Origin: Chryseobacterium sp. G0186
GTDB taxonomy: Bacteria; Bacteroidota; Bacteroidia; Flavobacteriales; Weeksellaceae
NCBI RefSeq assembly: GCF_003815675.1
Contig: NZ_CP033918.1
Span: 1,240,001 to 1,304,000, forward strand
Reading direction: 5' to 3'
Length of the DNA: 64,000 nt
The position numbers were made by a program, and so were the translations under genes. Below the pieces are notes generated by a model, which had not been told where the DNA came from, searched no databases, and worked only from the letters and a program-made list of their open reading frames with translations. This document shows positions 24,428-34,226 of this stretch, piece by piece. The stretch's first letter is position 1. Every line of letters starts with the position of its first letter.

Positions 24428-26884
24428 ATTCATTTCCGATATCCAATCCGAAGTCTTATTCTTCAAATGAAAATCAAGCCATTGATATATCCTTGAATAA
24501 AGATCAACCCTGTTTTCAATTTTTTGCAAACTATGATCATCATCGGGATAAAATAGAGCAATCACAGGCTTTTTATTCCTTCGCAGGGCCAAATAAAACT
24601 CCATCGTCTGTTGCCAATCAATGTTTTGATCTTTTTTCCCAGCCCAAAGAAGAATAGGAACATTTACTTTCTCGGCATGGTATACAGGACTATTTACAAT
24701 GTACAAACTCTTAAAGTTCGTAAAACTACCAGGCATTCTATATTGCCCACCTTCAAACTGCCAGTAAAAAGGTCCATTCCAGAGATAATTATATGAGTGG
24801 TAAGATCTTACCAAATCACTATTTCCCGCACCTGCAACATAGGCTGCAAATAACTTAGATTGTGTCGCAATAAAGTTACTTTCATACCCGCCGTGAGAAT
24901 GTCCGACCAATCCAATTTTTGAAAAATCAATAGAAGTGTTGCCGTATAATGCTTTAATTGAACTTTCAACACAGTCTAATGCCGAGCGTCCAGTTCCCCT
25001 TTCATCATAAACTATTTCAGGCAAGAATACAAAATAACCATTTTCAATCAGATATCTGCTGTTAATTCCTTCTGTGCTCCCAAACATTCCGTCAACAAGG
25101 TACTGATTGCTTTCCGATCGCTGACTTTCATAAATAGAAACTACCATAGGATACTTCTTGTTTTTATCATAGTGTAAAGGATAAATCAATGTACCCTTTA
25201 ATTCAACTCCCTTTTCATTTCTTGACACAATCCATTCTGACTTAATTTTCAATGCATTGATATCTTGATCTACACTATTATACAGAAGTTTTTCAGTCTT
25301 TTCAGACAAACATATCACTGGTGGCTTATTGATATTGCTTCGGACAAATAAAAATTGTGACCTTGAAGAATAATCAAACATTTCTGAAATATAATCTTGC
25401 GTAGGCGATACAATCATTTTAAGTACTTTTCCATTGAAAGATGCTATAGCATTTGTATTATCTTCTTTTCTCCACAAGTGAATCAGAACATTTTTTTCAT
25501 TGGGGAAAGCAGTTTTATAAATAGGAAAACCGGGACTTATGGGAGTTTGATCACCATTAATTAATTTGCTTCTAAAACCTGAAGGAAGTCTAATAATTTG
25601 ATGCTTCTCTAATTCAATATCATACATATCAATACTCCCCTCATTTTCAAAGAGCAGTCTTTGAGAGTCTTCAGAAAAATAGACACGTCTGGAAGAATGC
25701 ACCGGAAGTATTTTTTTCTCTCCGTTATTAACGTTTACCAACATCCACTGCCCATCCTTGGATGTCACTAGAAATTTCCCTTGGGGATCTGTATAGATAA
25801 CACCACCCGCTTCTACAAGAAATTCATGTCTTTTTAAAGCGGTATCATATCTGAAAATTGTGAAAGGAAAAGCTTCCTTGATGTAATCTTTATGCTGATA
25901 TGGATTAAATGAAAGCAAGTAATCTGGCCGACCGATATAAACCAAATGGCTATGTTCATTATCCTGTACTTCAGTAACCATTCCGGTAACGAAGTTCCAT
26001 ATAAGCACTTTATTTTTAGCCGCATCAAAAAATCTTTGGTCAATTTTTTTATCATTCCCATACCATACTTCTACTGCATCTTTATCTTTTGGATTGCTAA
26101 AAAAATTAATATTCAGGAAAATATTTTGACTATCAATTATAGCAGGTGTCAAAACTACCGATTTTATACCTTTTCCATTATCGTACTTGAATTCTTTCGT
26201 TATGTTATTATCAGTATTATGATAAAAGATTTTAAATTCGGATTGTTGCTTTTCGTAGATAATAAATGAATGATCTGCTATCTTTTTTGCACTTAAGAAA
26301 GGTTGATCTGAGCTATGTAATAACAAAGAACCGTTTTTCTCAAGAGACAATAGCCGGTACTGATCCTTCCCCTTAGTTATATAAAAAAATTCACCATCTC
26401 TTAATGTACTACTAATTACGTCCGGAATTCCGCGTATTACTTTACCATGTTCATCATTGATGACTAAAGAATCATTTCTTGCTATTATTACTTGATTAAA
26501 TTTTCCAAAATAATGAGCTGAAGTTACATCTTTCCATTGTAAACTTTTTTTTGAAGGTAGTTTCATCATCAGTGCGTTAGCCCCACTGCAGAAAAATAAA
26601 TGACCTGATTTTGTAAAACGTGCCGAATAGCTATTAGGAAACTGTAAAATACTCCCCTTTCTATCTTTAGTATCCACTACAACCAGTGTATCCTTATTCT
26701 GTTCATATGATTTATTGAAAATTACAAATCTACTGTCTCCAGACAATTGTGGAGCAGCAATACCAAACTGATGATTTCTCAGTTTATCTGGAATTTGAAA
26801 TGTTGTTGAATTTCCTTGAGCCAATACTATTAATGGCAAAAGGATGAGTAATAAAAATATCTTTATCGTTATATTAATAACCAT
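24425..26884 (-). CDS. S9-family serine peptidase (prolyl-oligopeptidase-like)
   Basis: An 819-residue exported peptidase with a signal peptide (MVINITIKIFLLLILLPLIVLAQ), an N-terminal beta-propeller of about 550 residues and a C-terminal alpha/beta hydrolase domain. The nucleophile elbow GHSHGG places Ser663. Asp in AGKKDQNID and His in PDDDHSL complete the triad. S9 enzymes release di/oligopeptides; co-orientation with susC/susD suggests processing of a peptide ligand for import. Its start overlaps the susD stop by 11 bases. Confidence 0.9.
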   Translation of the reverse strand: MVINITIKIFLLLILLPLIVLAQGNSTTFQIPDKLRNHQFGIAAPQLSGDSRFVIFNKSYEQNKDTLVVVDTKDRKGSILQFPNSYSARFTKSGHLFFCSGANALMMKLPSKKSLQWKDVTSAHYFGKFNQVIIARNDSLVINDEHGKVIRGIPDVISSTLRDGEFFYITKGKDQYRLLSLEKNGSLLLHSSDQPFLSAKKIADHSFIIYEKQQSEFKIFYHNTDNNITKEFKYDNGKGIKSVVLTPAIIDSQNIFLNINFFSNPKDKDAVEVWYGNDKKIDQRFFDAAKNKVLIWNFVTGMVTEVQDNEHSHLVYIGRPDYLLSFNPYQHKDYIKEAFPFTIFRYDTALKRHEFLVEAGGVIYTDPQGKFLVTSKDGQWMLVNVNNGEKKILPVHSSRRVYFSEDSQRLLFENEGSIDMYDIELEKHQIIRLPSGFRSKLINGDQTPISPGFPIYKTAFPNEKNVLIHLWRKEDNTNAIASFNGKVLKMIVSPTQDYISEMFDYSSRSQFLFVRSNINKPPVICLSEKTEKLLYNSVDQDINALKIKSEWIVSRNEKGVELKGTLIYPLHYDKNKKYPMVVSIYESQRSESNQYLVDGMFGSTEGINSRYLIENGYFVFLPEIVYDERGTGRSALDCVESSIKALYGNTSIDFSKIGLVGHSHGGYESNFIATQSKLFAAYVAGAGNSDLVRSYHSYNYLWNGPFYWQFEGGQYRMPGSFTNFKSLYIVNSPVYHAEKVNVPILLWAGKKDQNIDWQQTMEFYLALRRNKKPVIALFYPDDDHSLQKIENRVDLYSRIYQWLDFHLKNKTSDWISEMN

Positions 26885-28253
26885 TGTTCTGTGGATTTAA
26901 TGATGGATTAAGAGCCAGTTCCGATACCGGAATTGGCCATATAGAATGAAAAATTTTCCAATTAGGCTTGGATTGACTGAGGATATCAAGCTTTCCATTA
27001 CGTTTCAAGCTTAGAAAACGAATTCCCCTTTCTGAAAAGAATTCTCTTCTGTTTTCTGCAAGGATCTCCTCTAATACTACATCTTTCGAAATAGTACCTG
27101 AAATATTACCCAATCCTGACAAGTTTCGAATAGCATTGAGGTAGTTGACAGCCTCAGGAACTCTGTTTTGCTGTGCAAGGGATTCTGCCATAATCAGATA
27201 AGCTTCCTGTAATCTGAATACTATGGAATATTCGTCAGTATTGGCTGTTATCGTTTTGTATTTATTGATTTTATAATAGGTTTTCTGACCACTAACCACG
27301 GGAGACATCCAAGATGTTTTTCTCTGATCTGCCGTAGAAAAGCTTGCAAGTAAGTTTTCTGATGCAGCATAATACCTAGGCACACCCGAAGCGAAATTGT
27401 ATAACGATGCTTCAGGTGTAGCGGTATTAGCATAAATGGGTTTAAGCTGCCATAATATATGCTTCCCGTCTTTCTTAAAGGTTTTTGAAAGATCCTGAGG
27501 AAAACTGTACAATGGTGAGGTAATGATACCTGAAAGTAAATCCTCTGCTAAATTCCATTGTTTTAGCCTTGCATAGACAATCGCAGACAATAAATTAATA
27601 GTCTTTCGGTTAACATAAATCCTTTCAGCATTACGATAATCTGTTTCAAGAAATGGACTAATTGTTGAAAGGTCTTGAGATATGTTTTGCAGAATCTCAG
27701 TTGTACTTATTTTTGAAAGTGATTGATTGATGGAATAATCTGTAGAGATTGTATAAGGAATATCACCAAAAATTTCCGTGAGATAATAATACACCAATGA
27801 TCGCATAAAAATAGCCTCACCTTTAATCCTGTTTTTATCTTTCTCAGGAATACCTGAAGATTTTTCCAATCCTTCAACAATAGCGTTAGCCATATAAATT
27901 TGTCTGTAACCATTCCCCCAAACCAGCTTTACAGTGGTATTGGATGCGTTTTGAATATTATTGAACAAATCCATCGATGCATTGTTGGAATACACATCAT
28001 ACCCGTCCAAATCATCCACATAACTTCCTAATAAACCTCCTGCACCGGTAGAACCACCTGCAATAACAGAGAAGGATTGCATCTCAGCATATAATGCTGA
28101 CAATGCCCCATCTGCAGTACTTGTTGACTCAAATACCTGACTGGTCGTAATCTGGTTGATAGGAAGATCGACTTCAACCAGCTTTTCACAAGAACTATAA
28201 CAAAGTAGTATTGCTATTGTAAGAATTGCTTTTTCAATTATTTTATTCTTCAT
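26874..28253 (-). CDS. SusD/RagB-family lipoprotein
   Basis: A 459-residue outer-membrane lipoprotein that caps a SusC-type transporter. The lipobox is LLCYSSC after a hydrophobic signal. The body has the helical TPR-like SusD layout with the family-typical early YADLQ-like segment (LSALYAEMQSF) and a C-terminal LNAIRNLSGL...ILAENRREFFSERGIRF region. The frame extends upstream to 28283, but ATG at 28253 follows the susC stop by 10 bases and gives the signal. The ligand is unknown; the linked S9 peptidase hints at peptides. Confidence 0.9.
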   Translation of the reverse strand: MKNKIIEKAILTIAILLCYSSCEKLVEVDLPINQITTSQVFESTSTADGALSALYAEMQSFSVIAGGSTGAGGLLGSYVDDLDGYDVYSNNASMDLFNNIQNASNTTVKLVWGNGYRQIYMANAIVEGLEKSSGIPEKDKNRIKGEAIFMRSLVYYYLTEIFGDIPYTISTDYSINQSLSKISTTEILQNISQDLSTISPFLETDYRNAERIYVNRKTINLLSAIVYARLKQWNLAEDLLSGIITSPLYSFPQDLSKTFKKDGKHILWQLKPIYANTATPEASLYNFASGVPRYYAASENLLASFSTADQRKTSWMSPVVSGQKTYYKINKYKTITANTDEYSIVFRLQEAYLIMAESLAQQNRVPEAVNYLNAIRNLSGLGNISGTISKDVVLEEILAENRREFFSERGIRFLSLKRNGKLDILSQSKPNWKIFHSIWPIPVSELALNPSLNPQNNGY

Positions 28254-28263
28254 GATAATAATG

Positions 28264-31200
28264 TTAAAAAGTGATTTGAACACCCATAGAATAGGTTTTT
28301 AAAGGGGGTATATAACCGGTTACCAGGAATTCGGGATCGATCCCGAAATAGTTGGTCCATGTCAGAAGGTTTTGCCCTTGCAGGAATATTTTTGCTTCAG
28401 ACAAAAGTTTACCCTTTACTGGTATCGTGTAATTCAGTTGAACATTTTTTAGTCTGATAAATGATGCATCACTAACCGCAGCTGTGCTGTACTTAAGATA
28501 AGTGGTCATTGTAGAAGCGGTAGGATTGCTTCCCGATGAATAAGGCATAATAATACCGTTTGGATTATCTGTTGACCAGACATTCGTGAAAGCCTCAGGC
28601 TGATTAGAAAGTGTTCCCGGAACGCTCATATCTCTGAAATAATTCGTTTGTCTTTGTTTTACAAATTGAAATAAGAATGAGAAGGACAAATTGCGATATT
28701 TTACTTCATGCTGCCAGCCACCGAAGAATTTAACCCCAATATTTTCGATAGTCTGAGCATCATCAAGTATTGAAATCTTACCATCATTGTTAGCATCTTT
28801 AAAACGGTACTGCCCTGTTACGGGATCAATGCCTTGGTATTCCAAAAGTTTGAGAATTGTGGTAGGTTGACCTACAGCATACATCGTAGCGTAAGGTGAA
28901 CCTTCTAAACCCGGAAATGAAATAAGTTTGTTCTTCGGAATTGAGATATTGAAGCCCGAATTCCATCGCCAGTCAGAGCTTTTAATGATCTGTGAACTAA
29001 GTTCAAATTCCCATCCGCTATTCTCTACGGTAGCATTAAGGTTTGCCTGCACTGAGCTGAAACCTGTAATAAGTGGCAATTGAACACCGATCAGCTGATT
29101 AGATGAGCGGTTTCTATACCAGGATGTCGTAAGGTTGATCCGGTTCTTTAATAAGGAAATTTCTAATGCAGTTTCTAGCTTTTTTGTTTTCTCCCACGAA
29201 AAATCTGGATTGAAAAGTTTTGAAGGAATAAATGCTGAAACAGCATTGTAAGGCGAAGCAGTAACAGTATAGGTATTTAAATATTGGTAATCTCCTATCC
29301 TGTCACTTCCCGTAATACCGTAACTGGCGCGCAGTTTTGCAAAACTGAGCCATTTTTGATTTTTCAGAAAAGATTCTTCTGAAATGATCCATGCACCCCC
29401 TAAAGCACCGAAATTGGCAAACCGTTTATTAGGTCCAAACCTGCTGGAGCCATCACGACGGCCTGTTACATTAAAAATGTACTTTTTATTGTAGTTCCAG
29501 TTAGCCCTTGCGAAAACAGCAGCATAACGATAGTCGCTTTCATTCAGACTTTCAATGTTGATCACTGATGCAGCGGCAATATTATGGAGCAGCGCATTGC
29601 TGGAATATCCTGTTCCTCTCACGGCTAAAGATTTTGAAATAGTTTCCTGATAAGAGGCCCCCACAAGTACTTCTATCTTGGATTTATTCATGTTTTTACT
29701 CCACGAGAGTTGCGGTTCCAGAAGGTAAGAAATGAAGCTGGAGTTATTAACGGCTGAGGTAGAATTGGATGAACTGGCTCCGGCTGGAAATGCAGGATTA
29801 TACATGGTGTTGGGTGAAAGTATTGTTTCTTGTAAACTCCAGTAGTTAAAACCTCCATTAAGCTTTAGCTTTAAATTATCGGATAAAGCATAGCCTGCGC
29901 TGATATCCTGATTTAACCTAAAAGTTTTTGCTTCATAGGTCCCGTTAAGAGCTGCCATAGGATTACTGAAAGTATTTTCCTGCCAATTGATGTTTCCGTT
30001 AGCATCGTATAATGCGGGTGCATTAGGGACAAGTGATAGAGACAATCGCGTAAAATCACTGTTCATCACATTGTTGGATTGAAAAGTCAGGTAATTAGAC
30101 GCTGTTAATGAAAAACGTCGGTCTGCACTATTATAATTGTAATTGCTGTTAAGGGCATTGGTTTTGTATCCTGAATTACCCGGGTAAACGGTTCCCTGTT
30201 CCTGGTGAGAGGCACTGAGCAGAAAAGAAGAGCGGTCGCCACCACTACTAAGAGAAAGTGATGTTTGCGTATTTTCTGCACTACAACCAATAAGAGTCTT
30301 CTGCCAGTCGGTATATCGTGATTGATCCCATTTCCCGTTGAGATCATAAGCAGAAGCAGGTAATGTTGTAATTCCGTCATTAGCAAACGCCTGTTTCCTC
30401 ATTTGTATATACTGCTCTGTAGACATCATTTCCAGCCTATTGGCAACACTGCTCAAACTATAGCTGGTATTGAGGCTGAACTGTATATCTTTGGTACTTC
30501 CCTTTTTAGTCGTAATCAGGATGACCCCATTACCACCCCGTGAGCCATAAATTGCTGTAGCGTCCGCATCTTTAAGCACTTCTATACTTTCAATATCATT
30601 GGGATTCATCGCATTGAGCGGGTTGATGTCACGCATAGGTTCAAAGCCCCCCGTGTAGCTGGTAGCTAATTGTCCCCCAACTGGAATACCATCGATCACA
30701 TATAGCGGTTCATTTCCATTGATAAGACTGTTGGTTACCGTTCGTAAACTATTTCTACCTCTGATCTGAACATCAAAGCCTCCTGAATTATTACCACTGG
30801 AGCTTGTAATGTTAACTCCTGCCATTCGTCCCTGTAAGGCAGAGAGTACATTAGTGACAGGTTGATTTTCTATATCTTTTGCTGAAACTTTGGCGATACT
30901 ACCGGTTCTTTCTTTGTCTTTAACCTTGTAGTAGCCAGCGTTGAGAATAACTTCTTCGATTCCCTTTACTTTTTGTTCTAAGCTGATATTAACGACTTTC
31001 TGATTAGTGAGTGTGAACTTTTCTTCTGCATAATCAGGGTGTCTGAACAATAGGATGGGATTTTCTGCTGAAACCTGTAAAGTATAGGTTCCGTTGTTGC
31101 CGGTCATGGTTATCTGATCACTGCCTTCTTGGGAGATTATAACTCCTGAAAGTGGTTTACGTGATGAAGTTACGGTACCGGAAATGGTGCGTGTTTGGGC

Positions 31201-31275
31201 TTTTGTACGGATGCTTACAGCGGTAAACATGAGCCCAAAGAAAATGCCTCCTATATTGTAATAGGAATTTTTCAT
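28264..31275 (-). CDS. SusC/RagA-family TonB-dependent outer-membrane transporter
   Basis: A 1003-residue TonB-dependent receptor with a signal peptide ending TKAQ, an N-terminal carboxypeptidase-regulatory-like domain (about 28-110, GTVTSSRKPLSGVIIS), a plug with VTNVLSALQGRMAGVNI and the SusC signature VLKDADATAIYGSRGGNGVI, then a barrel ending in the aromatic C-terminus MGVQITF. It imports a ligand bound by the adjacent SusD using TonB energy. The message would have a leader of several hundred bases if read from the promoter at 31815. Confidence 0.93.
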   Translation of the reverse strand: MKNSYYNIGGIFFGLMFTAVSIRTKAQTRTISGTVTSSRKPLSGVIISQEGSDQITMTGNNGTYTLQVSAENPILLFRHPDYAEEKFTLTNQKVVNISLEQKVKGIEEVILNAGYYKVKDKERTGSIAKVSAKDIENQPVTNVLSALQGRMAGVNITSSSGNNSGGFDVQIRGRNSLRTVTNSLINGNEPLYVIDGIPVGGQLATSYTGGFEPMRDINPLNAMNPNDIESIEVLKDADATAIYGSRGGNGVILITTKKGSTKDIQFSLNTSYSLSSVANRLEMMSTEQYIQMRKQAFANDGITTLPASAYDLNGKWDQSRYTDWQKTLIGCSAENTQTSLSLSSGGDRSSFLLSASHQEQGTVYPGNSGYKTNALNSNYNYNSADRRFSLTASNYLTFQSNNVMNSDFTRLSLSLVPNAPALYDANGNINWQENTFSNPMAALNGTYEAKTFRLNQDISAGYALSDNLKLKLNGGFNYWSLQETILSPNTMYNPAFPAGASSSNSTSAVNNSSFISYLLEPQLSWSKNMNKSKIEVLVGASYQETISKSLAVRGTGYSSNALLHNIAAASVINIESLNESDYRYAAVFARANWNYNKKYIFNVTGRRDGSSRFGPNKRFANFGALGGAWIISEESFLKNQKWLSFAKLRASYGITGSDRIGDYQYLNTYTVTASPYNAVSAFIPSKLFNPDFSWEKTKKLETALEISLLKNRINLTTSWYRNRSSNQLIGVQLPLITGFSSVQANLNATVENSGWEFELSSQIIKSSDWRWNSGFNISIPKNKLISFPGLEGSPYATMYAVGQPTTILKLLEYQGIDPVTGQYRFKDANNDGKISILDDAQTIENIGVKFFGGWQHEVKYRNLSFSFLFQFVKQRQTNYFRDMSVPGTLSNQPEAFTNVWSTDNPNGIIMPYSSGSNPTASTMTTYLKYSTAAVSDASFIRLKNVQLNYTIPVKGKLLSEAKIFLQGQNLLTWTNYFGIDPEFLVTGYIPPLKTYSMGVQITF

Positions 31276-31636
31276 AGATTTGTAAAGGTTTTTAATTTTC
31301 TAAAGATTAATTACTGAACTACGCTCTTTCCCGTTGGTCTGCAAACTCTATGGGAAGGGCTTTTTTCTTTCTTCTGATTTTTAAGTTGAGTAGTTTTTTT
31401 GATTCATTTTGTAGATAAAGACTTTCCTGATGCCCTTCAGTATGAAAAAGGACTGGTGAGGTTCTGCAATCAGTGACCACAAGGCACCGGAAAGAATTTA
31501 ATATGAATGAAATCTGTGTTCCCGTGTAAGCTTCTTAAAGCCGCAATAGGTTGTACCCTCCTATTGTATCGTATAGTCTGATACTATTATGTAAGCGGGC
31601 TTAGATTTTTATGTAGAGATAGAGCGAACTGCATTG
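31276..31636. other. Non-coding leader upstream of susC
   Basis: No ORF beyond a few codons is convincing. TTTCCC and GGGAAG flank a 20-base gap at about 31326-31356, followed by six T on the plus strand. No clean TAnnTTTG box is seen for susC within this stretch, so susC may depend on read-through of the structured RNA region upstream. Confidence 0.4.
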
Positions 31637-31808
31637 AAAAAAACGGCATGGGACTCAACATTATCCAATTCGGGGTACTGGTATACCTTACATACAGATA
31701 AGAGAGCCCACGCCTAGGTCGTGAGCTTCCTGCTTATCATCTCGTATGTTAAAAATTACCAGTTTTCGAATTTGAGACTCTAAGCAATAGCTTCTATTAT
31801 TCTTTGAA
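31637..31808 (-). ncRNA. Candidate structured small RNA or leader RNA (6S-like shape)
   Basis: Read on the minus strand, this segment folds into a long interrupted hairpin: CGAATT/AATTCG (31767-31772 with 31667-31672), ACTGGTA/TACCAGT (31757-31763 with 31677-31683, plus coordinates), ACATAC/GTATGT, ATAAG/CTTAT, and a terminal AGCTCACG/CGTGGGCT stem with one G-T pair around ACCTAGG. It is preceded by a -7 box TAACTTTG (31822-31815) with TTG 21 bases upstream, and it ends in seven U at 31643-31637. Length about 170 nt. The shape resembles 6S RNA or a susC-linked sRNA, but identity is not established. Confidence 0.45.
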
Positions 31809-31814
31809 GTATCG

Positions 31815-31846
31815 CAAAGTTACATTTTCTGTAACCTATTTTACAA
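31815..31846 (-). promoter_or_regulatory. Bacteroidota-type promoter for the structured RNA/susC leader
   Basis: On the minus strand, TTG at 31846-31844 and TAACTTTG at 31822-31815 are spaced 21 bases, within the range of the Bacteroidota -33/-7 promoter (TTG, TAnnTTTG). Confidence 0.5.
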
Positions 31847-31917
31847 ATATAATAATATTTTCTCATTGCGCACAGAAAACCGCACTATTTTTTTACCCTT
31901 TCTTTTAATTTGTTCTA

Positions 31918-32166
31918 ATGGACGACGAGAAAGACGTAATTATTGCTATTTGCAAATACATTTATCTTAACTGGATTTCAAAGGCAGAATCACAGAGAGA
32001 TTTTGCATCAAAATGCGGCGTAGAGGAAAGTACTGTTAGAAGAATAAAAAATATTGCACTTGGAACATCAAAGACTGATTACAATATGTCTTTAAAAACT
32101 TTGATTAAAATCTGCCAAAAAAAGCAAATAACTTTAGAAGATTTTTTCGGAAATATAAATAGATAA
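31918..32166 (+). CDS. Small XRE-like helix-turn-helix regulator
   Basis: An 82-residue protein with a Cro/C1-type HTH (about 22-75): SQRDFASKCGVEESTVRRI followed by SLKTLIKICQKKQITLEDFF. No extra domain. A perfect 16-base hairpin terminates it, so it is its own transcription unit upstream of the KAP NTPase gene. It probably controls itself or the adjacent defence-like genes; the target is not shown by sequence. Confidence 0.8.
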   Translation: MDDEKDVIIAICKYIYLNWISKAESQRDFASKCGVEESTVRRIKNIALGTSKTDYNMSLKTLIKICQKKQITLEDFFGNINR

Positions 32167-32195
32167 AATCCTAACTAATAGTTAGGATTTTATCT
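32161..32195 (+). terminator. Perfect hairpin after the XRE gene
   Basis: Arms 32161-32176 and 32180-32195 (AGATAAAATCCTAACT and its complement) around AAT. It overlaps the stop codon region of the regulator. The T-rich right arm suits termination. Confidence 0.75.
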
Positions 32196-32273
32196 ATTCT
32201 AAAATTTCAATCAATCAATATAATCCTAAGCAAATTTCAGTGAAAATACTGATTTTTAGTTTTATAATGTGTG

Positions 32274-32281
32274 TACTTTTG
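32274..32281 (+). promoter_or_regulatory. Candidate -7 box of the KAP NTPase gene
   Basis: TACTTTTG matches TAnnTTTG, about 60 bases before the ATG at 32343. A -33 TTG at the usual distance is not clear. Confidence 0.4.
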
Positions 32282-32342
32282 CTAATAAAAATTATTAAAT
32301 TCAGATGTAATGAATTTAATAATTTTCAATTAAAAAAATTTA

Positions 32343-34226
32343 ATGGACAACAAACATATCATTGAATACTTAGAGTATTACATAAATTCAGAGAATATTA
32401 ATTTTGCTGTATTGCTTAAAGGAGGCTGGGGATCTGGCAAAACTTTTTTCATCAAGAAACTAATTGAGAAATGGAGCACTCCAAATATTGCGGGTGACGA
32501 ATTTGTAGCCCTAAATCCCATATATATTTCGTTAAATGGAGTCAGTGAAAAGAAAGAAATTATTTTAAAACTTAAAGAAAGAATTAATCCCTTCTTATAT
32601 TCAAAAGGTGTAAAAGTTGCTTCTTCAATATTTAAAGGATTTATAAAATCCACATTAAAAGTCGACTTAGATTTTGATGGAGATGGCAAAGATGATGCGG
32701 CTGCCAATATTAACTTTGATCCAATTTCAATTTTCAAAGCAGATAACGATAAAATAAAAGGTAATAGGATTATTATTTTTGATGATATTGAAAGGTGCAA
32801 AATACCCGTAGATGAAATCTATGGATTTATAAATGATTTTGTTGAGCATTCAAAATGTAAAATAATACTGATTTCAGACGAAGATAAGATCATCGAAAGA
32901 GATTTACAAGAAAAAAATTTAGCTCCTTATACTGCATTTAAAGAAAAAATAATTGGTCAAGCTTTCGAAATAAAACCAAATTCCGATGAAGCCGTGCAAT
33001 ATTTTATTAGTCTTTTAAAACCTGAAATCCAAGCAGTAATGGAGGAAAATAAGGCATTAATATTTAGTATTTTTAGTGTCTCGAAAGCAAAAAATCTAAG
33101 AGTCCTCCAGCGAGCAATGTTTAATTATGAGAGGATTTTAAATTTATTAGAAGAGGATTTAAAGAAAGACGTTGATAACTACAAATTGTTAACTAAAAGT
33201 TTATTAGGGTATTATATGATATTTCATATTGAATATAATACTGGAAACTTAGATATTGAATTTTTTCAACAATTATTTATTGGCGATGAAAAAAAGTATG
33301 ATTTCCAAAATTACGAAGAAGCAATTAAATCGTTTAATCTAATTCATTCTACAAAGTTATTCACTGCAAAAAACTTACTTCAATTCATCAGTCACGGTAA
33401 TTACGAAGCTCTGTTATCAGAACTTAATAATTGCTTTATTTTCCATCCAGATGATGAAAAGGATTGGGAAAAATTGTGGTATTGGAAATTTTTAGAAGAC
33501 AGTACTTTTAATGAAATATTACCAAAGGTCGAAAAAGAATTCTTCGCTGAAACTAACTTACATTTCACGGAGGTCTTACATATTTCTAGCATCTTCCTTA
33601 ATTTAATTGATAATGAACTTTATAGCGGAAGTACAAAATCTAACGTAATTAGTAGAGCTAAAGAACTTTTTGCTGCTTCTGATGATCTTAAAGGAGTTAC
33701 TGATTTACATATAATACTTAGGAGGTCATGGAGAAAGTATTACGCATCTGAACACACAGCTGAATTTCAAGAGATATTAAAATCTTTAAAAGATTGTACT
33801 AAACTAAGCCAATCCCAAACGACAAATAATTTTGTAGAAGCCACTCTTTATGGACTAAACAATGAAAATGTTGATGAATTATATGATATATTTAAAAAGT
33901 ATGACTGGTCGACGCGTACCATTTTGGAAAGAACTTCAATTTTTAAAAATGTTTCCGCCGAAAAGTTTTCAGAGGTAGTACTTAGCTTAGATAACAAATC
34001 TATTTTTGATTTAAATGGTTATTTTAATTATCGTTACATCCCTGAAAAAAACTATACTAACGAGAAAATTGAAGATTATCATAAATCCGAGTTTGAATTT
34101 ATAAATTCTCTTAGAAATAATTTGATTGAAAAACATTCCAAATTGGAAGGTGAGCCAATTAGAGCAAAAACTATTAAGAATTTAATTGAAGATTTGGAAA
34201 AGATTTCACTACGAATAAATAAGTAG
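32343..34226 (+). CDS. KAP-family P-loop NTPase
   Basis: A 627-residue protein with Walker A GGWGSGKT at 27-34 and Walker B RIIIFDDIERC (D147, D148), the pattern of KAP/AAA-like STAND-related NTPases. No membrane helices are evident, unlike many KAP proteins. Residues about 230-620 are helical and may sense or bind a partner. KAP NTPases occur repeatedly in anti-phage systems, and the neighbouring nucleases and helicase support a defence setting (inference). It is preceded by a TACTTTTG box and followed by a 329-base gap. Confidence 0.8.
   Translation: MDNKHIIEYLEYYINSENINFAVLLKGGWGSGKTFFIKKLIEKWSTPNIAGDEFVALNPIYISLNGVSEKKEIILKLKERINPFLYSKGVKVASSIFKGFIKSTLKVDLDFDGDGKDDAAANINFDPISIFKADNDKIKGNRIIIFDDIERCKIPVDEIYGFINDFVEHSKCKIILISDEDKIIERDLQEKNLAPYTAFKEKIIGQAFEIKPNSDEAVQYFISLLKPEIQAVMEENKALIFSIFSVSKAKNLRVLQRAMFNYERILNLLEEDLKKDVDNYKLLTKSLLGYYMIFHIEYNTGNLDIEFFQQLFIGDEKKYDFQNYEEAIKSFNLIHSTKLFTAKNLLQFISHGNYEALLSELNNCFIFHPDDEKDWEKLWYWKFLEDSTFNEILPKVEKEFFAETNLHFTEVLHISSIFLNLIDNELYSGSTKSNVISRAKELFAASDDLKGVTDLHIILRRSWRKYYASEHTAEFQEILKSLKDCTKLSQSQTTNNFVEATLYGLNNENVDELYDIFKKYDWSTRTILERTSIFKNVSAEKFSEVVLSLDNKSIFDLNGYFNYRYIPEKNYTNEKIEDYHKSEFEFINSLRNNLIEKHSKLEGEPIRAKTIKNLIEDLEKISLRINK

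Noticed and set aside
26874..28283. Longer start for the SusD gene at 28283
   Set aside because: It would overlap susC and put extra residues before the signal peptide. ATG at 28253 gives a normal lipoprotein signal.
31321..31380. Hairpin with T run as terminator of a plus-strand gene
   Set aside because: No plus-strand gene ends before it and the stem is only about six bases with a 20-base loop.
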